Assembly: GCA_021819635.1 (NCBI GenBank)
Contig: JAKAQQ010000019.1
Coordinates: 1 to 8,782, forward strand
Direction: 5' to 3'
Length of the DNA: 8,782 nucleotides
Source of the DNA: Pseudomonadota bacterium
GTDB taxonomy: Bacteria; Pseudomonadota; Gammaproteobacteria; JAKAQQ01
The notes beneath the pieces were generated by a model. That model did not search any database. It saw only the letters and a program-made list of their open reading frames with translations, and was not told where the DNA came from. The position numbers were made by a program, and so were the translations under genes. Below, in pieces: positions 1-8,577 of the stretch (its first letter is position 1; each line of letters begins with the position of its first letter).

Positions 1-9
1 CTTTCCGGC

Positions 10-15
10 TAGAAT
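10..15 (+). promoter_or_regulatory. Candidate -10 box of the rimP operon promoter
   Basis: TAGAAT matches the sigma70 -10 consensus TATAAT at five of six positions. It lies in an otherwise GC-rich stretch, and the same hexamer appears in front of rpsO. A start of transcription near position 22 would give a leader of about 177 nt ending at the rimP start codon. The matching -35 box would fall before the window, so it cannot be tested here, and the call rests on one hexamer plus its position. Confidence 0.35.
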
Positions 16-139
16 CTTGGGAGCGGTGATGGTGAGAAAGCCGTGGTCTCTGCCTCGCGCACACGATGATCCACGTCTCTCCGACATCGGGCCGTCCGCA
101 AGGACCGGACCGGTGACGGCGGGATTTTTGTCGGATGTG

Positions 140-164
140 AACGGGGCGGGAGCCCCGTTTTTTT
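140..164 (+). terminator. Intrinsic terminator/attenuator just upstream of rimP
   Basis: AACGGGGC (140-147) pairs perfectly with GCCCCGTT (152-159) around a GGGA tetraloop, and a run of seven T residues (158-164) follows. This is a textbook Rho-independent terminator. It ends only 34 nt before the rimP start, and I see no promoter between the two. Transcription of the operon must therefore pass through it, which favours an attenuator role, although it could also end an upstream transcription unit outside the window. Confidence 0.85.
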
Positions 165-184
165 GCCTCGTCTTGATCGTCGTC

Positions 185-189
185 GGAGG
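185..189 (+). promoter_or_regulatory. Shine-Dalgarno site that decides the rimP start
   Basis: GGAGG sits 9 nt before the GTG at 199 and 21 nt before the in-frame ATG at 211. The spacing favours the GTG as the start codon and argues against the TTG at 163, which lies inside the terminator T-run. Confidence 0.7.
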
Positions 190-198
190 TTCTCGGTC

Positions 199-693
199 GT
201 GTCCGGGACCATGCGTGAGCGGCTTCTGGCTCTCCTTGAACCGGAGGTGGAAGGGATGGGCTACGAGCTCGTGGAGCTCGAGTGCGTGCTCCACCGCCGT
301 CGCGGTTTCGTGCGCGTGTACATCGACGGGCCAAACGGGGTGGGTCTCGAGGATTGTGAGCGCGTGAGCGGCGCGGTGGGCGCGCTCCTCGACGTGGAGA
401 ATCCGGTTCCCGGATCCTACCAGCTCGAGGTGTCCTCCCCGGGGTTCGATCGCCCGCTCCGTCGGCCGGCCGACTTCGACCGGCACGTGGGGCGCGAGAT
501 CCGGGTCGATCTCCTCGAGGCCGGGGAACTGGGGCGCAGCCGCTGGCGGGGGCGGCTCGAGGCGACCGACGCCTCGTGCCTCACGCTCGTCACCGCCTCG
601 GGGGAGACCGTGCGCATTCCGCGCGCGGTCGTGCAACGGGCCCGGCTTGTCCCGCGGGCCGAGGATTACGTCATGGGTGCAAGCGCGTCATGA
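199..693 (+). CDS. rimP: Ribosome maturation factor RimP
   Basis: RimP (formerly YhbC/P15A) is a cytoplasmic factor that binds the free 30S subunit and helps its late maturation. The 164-residue product has the usual two-part build. An N-terminal alpha/beta domain (about 10-87) contains GYELVELE near the start and the family signature YQLEVSSPGFDRPL at 74-87. A C-terminal SH3-like barrel (about 92-155) includes the segment VRIPRAVVQRARLVP. I chose the GTG at 199 because of a well-placed GGAGG; starting at the ATG at 211 would shorten the protein by four residues. It is the first gene of the nusA-infB operon, and its stop codon overlaps the nusA start in ATGA. Length and motifs are normal for the family. 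Confidence 0.96.
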   Translation: MSGTMRERLLALLEPEVEGMGYELVELECVLHRRRGFVRVYIDGPNGVGLEDCERVSGAVGALLDVENPVPGSYQLEVSSPGFDRPLRRPADFDRHVGREIRVDLLEAGELGRSRWRGRLEATDASCLTLVTASGETVRIPRAVVQRARLVPRAEDYVMGASAS

Positions 694-2200
694 GCAAAGA
701 TCTCCTGGAAGTCGTCGACGCCGTCGCCAACGAGAAGGGCGTCGAGCGGGAAGCGGTGTTCACCGCCCTCGAAACGGCGCTGGCCGCGGCGGTGCGCCGC
801 AGTTACGACGACCGCCTCGATGTCCGCGTCGGGCTCGACCGCACGAGCGGGACCTACGAGGCGTACCGGCGCTGGCTGGTGCTGCCCGAAGGTCAGGAAC
901 TGCTGGATCCCGAGATCGAGGCGGCGCTCGAGGACGCCCGGGCGAAGCGTCCCGATCTCCAGCCGGGGGACTACCTCGAGGAACCTCTTCCGGTCCGCAA
1001 CTTCGGGCGGATCGCCGCGCAGGCCGCCAAGCAGGTGATCCTGCACAAGGTCCGCGAGGCCGAGCGGAGCCAGCTCGTCCGGGTCTACAAGGACCGCGTC
1101 GGGCAGCTCGTCACCGGGACCGTCAAGCGCGTCGAGCGCGGCAACGTGTACCTCGAACTCAACACCGGGGCCGAGGCCATTGTGCCCCGCAACGAGATGA
1201 TCCCCCGCCAGCGGGTCAACCTGGGCGATCGGCTGCGCGGCTACCTCAAGGCGATCGACACCGAGGCCCGGGGCCCCCAGCTCATCGTCTCGCGCACCGA
1301 CACGCAGCTTCTCATCGAGCTGTTCCGGCTTGAGGTGCCCGAGATCGCCCAGGGCATCATCGAGATCCGGGCCGCGGCCCGGGACCCCGGGCAGCGGGCG
1401 AAGATCGCCGTCGTGAGCCACGATCCCCGGATCGAGCCCGAAGGAGCCTGCATCGGCATGCGCGGCTCGCGCGTCCAAGCGGTGACCAACGAGCTCGCGG
1501 GCGAGCGCATCGACATCATCGCCTGGGACGAATCCCTGCCCCAGTTCGTGATCAACGCCATGAAACCGGCCGAGGTCCGCAAGCTCACGCTCGACGACGA
1601 GACCCACAGCATCGAGGTGGCGGTCGACGAGGACCGTCTCTCTCTGGCCATCGGCCGCGGCGGGCAGAACGTGCGCCTCGCGTCGCTCCTCACCGGCTGG
1701 CAGATCAACGTCATTTCCGTCGAGCAGTCCGAGGAACGCCAGCGCCAGGAGCTCGAGGAGATGCAGAAAGTCTTCATGGCGCAGCTCAACGTCGACGAGG
1801 ATCTCGCCGGCGCGCTGAGCGAGTACCTGACCACCGTCGAGGAAGTCGCCTACCTGCCGGCGACCGAGCTCCTCAAGATTCCCGGGCTCGACGAGACGCT
1901 CGTCGAGCAACTGCGCGGCCGGGCGCGGGACGCGCTCCTCACCCAAGCGATCGCCCAGCAGGAAGAAGAGACCCGTCTCGCCCAGGCCGGCGATCTCCTG
2001 GAGGTCGACGGACTCGGGCGGGCGGAGGCGCTCCGGCTTCTCGATCACGACATCAAGGGCCGCGAGGAGCTGGCCGAGTTGGCCGCCGACGAACTTGCCG
2101 AGATCCTCGGGGTGTCCGCCGAGCGCGCGGCCGCGCTCGTGATGGCGGCCCGCGCCGTCTGGTTCGAGGCGCCGGCGACCGCCGGCGAAGGCGAGCAGGC

Positions 2201-2204
<4 letters not shown>
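690..2204 (+). CDS. nusA: Transcription termination/antitermination factor NusA
   Basis: NusA binds RNA polymerase and nascent RNA, prolongs pauses, aids intrinsic termination and takes part in rRNA antitermination. The 504-residue protein is full length for the gammaproteobacterial type. Its domains in order are: an N-terminal RNAP-binding domain (1-130, with RRWLVLP at 60-66 and [14 protein letters not shown] at 113-126); an S1 domain (about 135-200); KH1 (about 228-300, with [14 protein letters not shown] at 252-265); KH2 (about 305-345, with the GRGG loop at 322-325); and two C-terminal acidic repeats (about 365-425 and 433-492). The duplicated repeat is the form seen in E. coli, where it contacts the polymerase alpha CTD and lambda N. 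The ATG at 690 overlaps the rimP stop (ATGA). A longer frame opening at 576 has no family support. NusA is known to regulate its own operon in E. coli, which fits the leader terminator here. Confidence 0.98.
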
Positions 2205-4677
<2,473 letters not shown>

Positions 4678-4678
<1 letters not shown>

Positions 4679-5064
4679 TGCGTGCCCCCGCCGACCGTCA
4701 CGGAAGCGGGTTGCGGCCGCTCCGGGTCGCGCGCGATCTTCAGCGCCGGCTGGCGCAGGCCCTCGCCGAGGGCGTCGGCGACCCCTCGCGGTCCCTTGTT
4801 CTCACCCGTGTGCGCGTGAGCGCGGATCTCGGCCACGCCCGGGTCTACTACGTCGTGGATGCGGCCGCCGAGGAGACGGGCGCCGCGCTCGATCCCGAAG
4901 AAGCCCGGCGTCTCGCCCGCCTGCTGCGCCGCCGCCTCGCCCGCGGCTGGACGCTGCGCCGCCTGCCCGACATCGTCCTCGTGCCCGATGAAGAATGGCG
5001 TGAAGAAGAGCGGTTTCTCGCGCTTCTCCACGGCGTGCGGTCGCCGGGGGACGGAGACGGCTGA
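4678..5064 (+). CDS. rbfA: 30S ribosome-binding factor RbfA
   Basis: RbfA binds the 30S subunit near helix 1 of 16S rRNA, assists its late maturation and is needed for cold adaptation in E. coli. The 128-residue protein is a single KH-fold domain. The N-terminal helix segment (LRVARDLQRRLAQALAEGV, 15-33), the strand VLTRVRVSADLGHARVYYVV (41-60) and the terminal RLPDIVLVPDEEWREEERFLALL (95-117) all align with family landmarks. The ATG overlaps the last base of the infB stop (TGATG), and GGAG (4668-4671) sits 6 nt upstream, a good ribosome-binding site inside infB. The first dozen residues are more variable than usual and richer in Arg and Gly. Its place between infB and truB is the standard one. 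Confidence 0.95.
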
Positions 5065-5077
5065 GCCGGGCCGGACC

Positions 5078-6013
5078 GTGCGTTTTCTCGAGGAGCCCCT
5101 TGCCCCGACGCCCGATCCCGCCTGCGCCCTCGTCAATCTCGACAAGGCGGCGGGCGCGACGTCGCGCCAGGCGGCCGGGGCGCTTGCCCGGCTCTTCGGT
5201 CAGCGTCGGGCCGGCCACGCCGGCACCCTTGACCCGGCGGCCTCAGGGGTGCTGCCGGTGGCGCTCGGGGAGGCCACGCGTTTTCTGCCCTATCTCGATC
5301 TCGAGGTCAAGGCCTACCGTGTCCGCGCACGCCTGGGGCGGCGGACGGCGACGGGCGACGCCGAGGGCGAACCCGTCGAGGAGGCGCCGGTTCCCGCGGA
5401 CATCGCGATCCGGCTGGAACGGGAGCGGCGGAACTTCCTCGGGACCATTCTCCAGATTCCGCCCATGTACGCGGCGCTGCACCACGAGGGACGCCGGCTC
5501 TACGAGTGGGCCCGCCGGGGCCTCGAGGTCGAGCGGCCCGCCCGGCCCGTGCGGGTCGACGCCCTGGATCTCGAGGCCGCGGACGAGGAGACGTTTCTTC
5601 TTCGCGTCGTCTGCGGCCCGGGCACATACGTGCGTGTCCTGGTCGAGGATCTCGCGCGCGCCTGCGGGACCCTCGCCCACGTCGTCCGTCTCGAGCGGAC
5701 CGCCGTGGGGCCCTTCCGGATCGGGGAAGCGGTCACTCTCGACGCTCTTCGGGCCGCCGCCCCGGAGGCGCGCGCGCGCGCGCTCCTGCCCGTCTCCTTC
5801 GGCCTCCGGACGGGGGCCGATCTCCTGCTTGACACGGAGGAGGCCGCGACCCTCGCGCGGGGGCAGCCGCTTGCGGGGGGAGCTTCGGGGGCCTCCGGCC
5901 CCGTGCGCCTCTACGGTCCCGACGGCGGTTTTCTCGGCCTGGGGACCCTCGACCCCGGGGAGAGACTCCGCGTCCTCCGTCTCCGCCCCACGGCCTCCTC
6001 GGCACGGGGCTGA
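5078..6013 (+). CDS. truB: tRNA pseudouridine(55) synthase TruB
   Basis: TruB converts U55 in the T-loop of tRNAs to pseudouridine and also acts as a tRNA chaperone. The 311-residue protein (E. coli 314) has the catalytic motif GHAGTLDP (46-53), with nucleophile Asp52, then GVLPVALGEATRF. The stacking Tyr is at 80 in KAYRVRARLG, IPPMYAALHHEGRRLYEWARRG lies at 127-148, and GTYVRVLVEDL (182-192) carries the conserved Arg186. A C-terminal PUA-like domain ends in FLGLGTLDPGERLRVLR. The usual DKPxG near the N terminus reads DKAAGATS (22-29), so its proline is replaced by alanine. GTG 5078 is the only sensible start: the frame has no other ATG, GTG or TTG nearby before the conserved region. It lies 13 nt after rbfA with only a weak ribosome-binding site, so translation is probably coupled. 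Confidence 0.96.
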   Translation: MRFLEEPLAPTPDPACALVNLDKAAGATSRQAAGALARLFGQRRAGHAGTLDPAASGVLPVALGEATRFLPYLDLEVKAYRVRARLGRRTATGDAEGEPVEEAPVPADIAIRLERERRNFLGTILQIPPMYAALHHEGRRLYEWARRGLEVERPARPVRVDALDLEAADEETFLLRVVCGPGTYVRVLVEDLARACGTLAHVVRLERTAVGPFRIGEAVTLDALRAAAPEARARALLPVSFGLRTGADLLLDTEEAATLARGQPLAGGASGASGPVRLYGPDGGFLGLGTLDPGERLRVLRLRPTASSARG

Positions 6014-6015
6014 GC

Positions 6016-6038
6016 GCGGTCGGGTTTCGCCTGACCGC
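6016..6038 (+). terminator. Hairpin after truB, weak terminator or attenuator
   Basis: GCGGTCGGG (6016-6024) pairs with CCTGACCGC (6030-6038) through nine pairs, including one G-U, around a TTTCG loop. It begins 2 nt after the truB stop. The bases that follow (ATTGCTCTTCC) are only moderately U-rich, so termination would be partial at best. It lies just ahead of the rpsO promoter, so it could lower readthrough from the upstream operon or protect the 3' end of the upstream mRNA. Confidence 0.5.
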
Positions 6039-6045
6039 ATTGCTC

Positions 6046-6074
6046 TTCCATTTCCCGCGGGTTTGGTGTAGAAT
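6046..6074 (+). promoter_or_regulatory. Putative sigma70 promoter of rpsO-pnp
   Basis: The -10 candidate TAGAAT (6069-6074) matches consensus at five of six bases. At the ideal 17-bp spacing lies TTCCAT (6046-6051), a weak -35 box matching three of six. Transcription would begin near 6081 and give an rpsO leader of about 33 nt. The segment is visibly richer in A and T than the coding DNA around it. A separate rpsO promoter between truB and rpsO is known in E. coli, which supports the call. Confidence 0.6.
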
Positions 6075-6080
6075 AGTGCG

Positions 6081-6101
6081 GATTCACGCGCTGCGATTCA
6101 C
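6081..6101 (+). repeat. Short direct repeat GATTCAC in the rpsO leader
   Basis: GATTCAC occurs at 6081-6087 and again at 6095-6101, 14 bp apart, right after the predicted transcription start and before the weak GAGAG ribosome-binding site (6104-6108). With a 7-bp unit, chance is quite possible. If it means anything, it would be part of the S15-binding or operator structure of the leader. Confidence 0.3.
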
Positions 6102-6113
6102 CCGAGAGACGAT

Positions 6114-6386
6114 ATGCCCTCGTTGCCCCCGACAAACAAGCACGAACTGATCGAGAAGTTCGGCCGCGGTTCACGGGACACCGGATCCCCCGAGGTCCAG
6201 GTGGCCCTCCTGACCGCCCGCATCACCCATCTGACCCCCCATTTTGAACGCAACAAGAAGGACCATCATTCGCGCCACGGACTTCTCCGCATGGTCAGCC
6301 GTCGGCGCAGCCTTCTCCAGTACTTGCGGCGCGAAGATCCCGAGCGCTACGAAAAACTGATCGCGAATCTGGGATTGCGTCGTTGA
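6114..6386 (+). CDS. rpsO: 30S ribosomal protein S15
   Basis: S15 is a primary 16S rRNA-binding protein of the 30S platform; it binds the helix 20/21/22 junction and helps form a bridge to the 50S. The 90-residue product (E. coli 89) contains the family signatures [18 protein letters not shown] (16-33), the rRNA-binding stretch [18 protein letters not shown] (48-65), and the terminal [12 protein letters not shown]. The N terminus [15 protein letters not shown] differs from the common MSLT-type start but keeps the helix that follows. Its own promoter appears to lie at 6046-6074. The stop codon overlaps the TTG start of pnp. S15 represses its own translation in E. coli through a leader pseudoknot; I cannot identify such a pseudoknot in the short leader here. 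Confidence 0.98.
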   Translation: MPSLPPTNKHELIEKFGRGSRDTGSPEVQVALLTARITHLTPHFERNKKDHHSRHGLLRMVSRRRSLLQYLRREDPERYEKLIANLGLRR

Positions 6387-8503
6387 GCGCGCCCGCCGAG
6401 AGCGGATCGCTCCCCGTGATCCGCAAGAGCTTCAGCTACGGGGCCCACACCGTCACCCTCGAAACCGGCCGTATCGCCCGCCAGGCGGACGCGGCGGTGC
6501 TCGTCACCATGGCCGACACCTGCGTCCTCGTGACGGTGGTCGGACGCAAGCAGGAAAGTGCCAATTACGACTTCCTGCCCCTCACGGTCAACTACCTGGA
6601 GAAGACCTACGCCGCCGGGCGCATCCCGGGGGGCTTCTTCAAGCGCGAGGGTCGGCCCACGGAGAAGGAGACGCTTGTCTCCCGCCTCATCGACCGCCCC
6701 ATCCGGCCTCTCTTCCCGAAGGGGTTTCGGCACGACGTCCAAGTCGTCGCGACCTTGGTGTCCATGAATCCCGAGGTGGACGGCGATATTCCCGCGCTTC
6801 TGGGCGCCTCGGCCGCGCTCAGCCTCTCCGGCCTGCCGTGGGCGGGACCGATCGGCGCCGCCCGCGTGGGCTACGTCGACGGGGCGTTCGTCCTGAACCC
6901 GGTCGCCTCCCAGCTCCAGAACTCCGGCCTTGACCTCGTCCTCGCCGGGACCGAAAAAGGGGTTCTCATGGTCGAATCGGAGGCGCGTCAGCTCTCCGAA
7001 GAGGTCATGCTCGACGCTGTGATGTTCGGGCACGAGGCGATGCAGGACGCGATCCGTGCCATTCACGAACTCCGCGCCGAAGCCGGCCGGCCGAGCTGGG
7101 GCTGGAAAGCTCCCGAGATCGACCCGTCCCTGCGCGAGAAGGTTACCGCGCACGCGCGCGGTGCGCTCGAGGACGCCTTCCGGATTGCCGAGAAGCAGAG
7201 CCGCCAGCAGCGCCTCGAAGAGATCAAGACGGGTCTTCTTGCGGCCGTCGGGGAAGGTGTGGACACGCCCCCTCCGGCCGGGCAGGTTGCGGACCTCTTC
7301 CGGGCCCTCGAACGCGACGTCGTGCGCGGGCGCATCCTCTCCGGTGAACCGCGCATTGATGGCCGCGGCACGCGCGACGTCCGCCCGATCGACATCCAGT
7401 GCGGGTTCCTCCCGCGCGCCCACGGCTCCGCACTCTTCACGCGGGGCGAAACCCAGGCCATGGTCGTCGCCACCTTGGGGACGACGCGCGACGCCCAGAT
7501 CGTCGACGCCCTCGAGGGCGAGCGGCGCGAAGCCTTTATGCTTCACTACAACTTCCCGCCCTACGCCGTGGGCGAGACCGGCATGCTTGGTTCACCCAAG
7601 CGGCGCGAGATCGGCCACGGACGCCTGGCGCGGCGGGCCCTTCAGGCGGTCATGCCGGACATGCGCGAGTACCCCTACGTGATCCGCGTGGTCTCCGAGA
7701 TCACCGAATCCAACGGCTCGAGCTCGATGGCGACGGTCTGCGGTACGAGCCTGGCTCTCATGGACTCCGGCGTGGCGATCACCGCTCCGGTGGCCGGGAT
7801 CGCCATGGGGCTCATCAAGGACGCCAACCGATTCGCCGTCCTCACCGACATCCTGGGCGACGAGGACCACCTCGGCGACATGGACTTCAAGGTGGCGGGA
7901 ACCAAGGACGGGGTGACGGCCCTCCAGATGGACCTCAAGATCGACAGCATCGGTCGCCCCATCATGCAGGCCGCACTGCATCAGGCGTGCGAAGCCCGCC
8001 TTCATATTCTCGAACGGATGAATGCCGTTCTCTCCGCCCCGCGCCCCCAAATGTCCGAGTGGGCGCCACGCTTCATCACCATGAAGATCAATCCGGAGAA
8101 AATTCGCGACGTGATCGGACGCGGTGGGTCGGTTGTCCGGTCCATCACGGAAGAAACGGGTGCCACCATCGATATCGAGGACGACGGCACCATTAAGATT
8201 GCCTCGAACAACCACAATTCCGCGGAAGCGGCTAGAGAGCGTATCAGTATGATTACCGCAGACGTTGAAGTCGGCAAAATTTACGAAGGGCGTGTTGTCA
8301 AGATCATGGATTTTGGCGCGTTTGTCACCCTTCTTCCGGGCCGCGACGGCCTTGTCCACATCTCCCAGATCTGCGAAGAGCGTGTCGAGAAGGTGACGGA
8401 CAAACTCAAGGAAGGGGACACCGTCCGTGTTCGCGTTCTTGAGATCGACAAGCAGAACCGCGTGCGCCTGAGCATGCGCGGTCTCGACCAGAAGCGCGGC
8501 TGA
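6383..8503 (+). CDS. pnp: Polyribonucleotide nucleotidyltransferase (PNPase)
   Basis: PNPase degrades RNA from the 3' end using phosphate, releasing nucleoside diphosphates; in many bacteria it joins the RNA degradosome. The 706-residue protein (E. coli 711) has a first RNase PH domain (about 13-150, with FFKREGRP at 85-92), a helical linker (about 245-320), and a second RNase PH domain with [12 protein letters not shown] (443-454) and [12 protein letters not shown] (491-502). Its metal-binding aspartates, Asp493 and Asp499, match E. coli D486 and D492. A KH domain (about 564-608, GRGG loop 579-582) and an S1 domain (about 631-699) complete it. The TTG at 6383 overlaps the rpsO stop as TTGA. 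The alternative is GTG 6416, which would start at the Ile-Arg-Lys that aligns with the E. coli N terminus. Codon use becomes markedly more A/T-ending in the KH-S1 part. Confidence 0.97.
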   Translation: MSAPAESGSLPVIRKSFSYGAHTVTLETGRIARQADAAVLVTMADTCVLVTVVGRKQESANYDFLPLTVNYLEKTYAAGRIPGGFFKREGRPTEKETLVSRLIDRPIRPLFPKGFRHDVQVVATLVSMNPEVDGDIPALLGASAALSLSGLPWAGPIGAARVGYVDGAFVLNPVASQLQNSGLDLVLAGTEKGVLMVESEARQLSEEVMLDAVMFGHEAMQDAIRAIHELRAEAGRPSWGWKAPEIDPSLREKVTAHARGALEDAFRIAEKQSRQQRLEEIKTGLLAAVGEGVDTPPPAGQVADLFRALERDVVRGRILSGEPRIDGRGTRDVRPIDIQCGFLPRAHGSALFTRGETQAMVVATLGTTRDAQIVDALEGERREAFMLHYNFPPYAVGETGMLGSPKRREIGHGRLARRALQAVMPDMREYPYVIRVVSEITESNGSSSMATVCGTSLALMDSGVAITAPVAGIAMGLIKDANRFAVLTDILGDEDHLGDMDFKVAGTKDGVTALQMDLKIDSIGRPIMQAALHQACEARLHILERMNAVLSAPRPQMSEWAPRFITMKINPEKIRDVIGRGGSVVRSITEETGATIDIEDDGTIKIASNNHNSAEAARERISMITADVEVGKIYEGRVVKIMDFGAFVTLLPGRDGLVHISQICEERVEKVTDKLKEGDTVRVRVLEIDKQNRVRLSMRGLDQKRG
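6402..6424 (+). promoter_or_regulatory. Hairpin over the pnp start region
   Basis: GCGGATC (6402-6408) is a perfect inverted repeat of GATCCGC (6418-6424) with a 9-nt loop. The loop and right arm contain the alternative GTG start (6416-6418). It could restrict internal initiation or be a target for PNPase or RNase III control of the mRNA. Seven-bp inverted repeats of this span arise by chance a few times in a window this size, so support is modest. Confidence 0.3.
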
Positions 8504-8514
8504 ACGGCCGCACA

Positions 8515-8529
8515 CGGCTCTGAGAGCCG
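8515..8529. repeat. Small inverted repeat after pnp
   Basis: CGGCTCT (8515-8521) and AGAGCCG (8523-8529) are perfect inverted copies around a single G. As RNA this would form a 5-bp stem with a five-base loop, 11 nt after the pnp stop. No T-run follows. It sits just before the longer hairpin at 8537-8565 and may add to 3'-end protection. Confidence 0.4.
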
Positions 8530-8536
8530 GCGGGCA

Positions 8537-8565
8537 ACCGTAAGGCGCTTCTTGCGCCTTACGGT
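8537..8565. terminator. Perfect 12-bp hairpin between convergent pnp and hydrolase gene
   Basis: ACCGTAAGGCGC (8537-8548) pairs without mismatch with GCGCCTTACGGT (8554-8565) around TTCTT. It begins 33 nt after the pnp stop and, read on the other strand, 12 nt after the stop of the convergent hydrolase gene, the expected place for a shared bidirectional terminator. Neither strand has a T-run after the stem, so it is either an atypical terminator, a barrier that stabilises mRNA 3' ends, or a copy of a dispersed palindromic repeat. Confidence 0.6.
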
Positions 8566-8577
8566 CAACGCTGTCTC

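Larger units (their letters stand above)
22..198 (+). promoter_or_regulatory. Structured 5' leader of the rimP-nusA-infB operon, putative attenuator
   Basis: No credible gene or tRNA lies here, but several segments can pair. TCCGACA (80-86) is the perfect complement of TGTCGGA (129-135), and inside it GCCGTC (91-96) pairs with GACGGC (115-120). A competing small hairpin, GTCC-GCAA-GGAC (94-105), has a GNRA tetraloop. Upstream, CGTGGTC (42-48) can pair with GATCCACG (68-75) with one bulge. The leader ends in a strong terminator at 140-164. Attenuator-like leaders ahead of rimP have been predicted in gammaproteobacteria (the rimP leader element). That this is one of them is inference from position and structure, not from a covariance match. 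Confidence 0.5.

Noticed and set aside
1..139. tRNA gene upstream of rimP, as in the E. coli metY-rimP arrangement
   Set aside because: I found no acceptor stem with a CCA end, no T-loop (GTTCRA) and no anticodon arm in this stretch.
17..367. 116-codon + strand frame through the leader, possible leader peptide
   Set aside because: It runs through the terminator and into rimP in another frame, has no clear ribosome-binding site, and resembles no known protein. It does not end before the terminator as a true attenuator peptide would.
666..2048. 460-codon open frame on the - strand opposite nusA
   Set aside because: This is the same codon-bias artefact, fully overlapping a well-supported nusA and with no family motif.
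5769..5784. GCGCGCGCGCGC run in truB as a phase-variable tract
   Set aside because: The dinucleotide run is short, encodes Ala/Arg in frame in a variable loop of TruB, and is expected at this GC content. There is no sign of a frameshift.
6347..7546. 399-codon open frame on the - strand opposite pnp
   Set aside because: It is antisense to conserved PNPase domains, with no recognisable protein motif and no convincing start signals.
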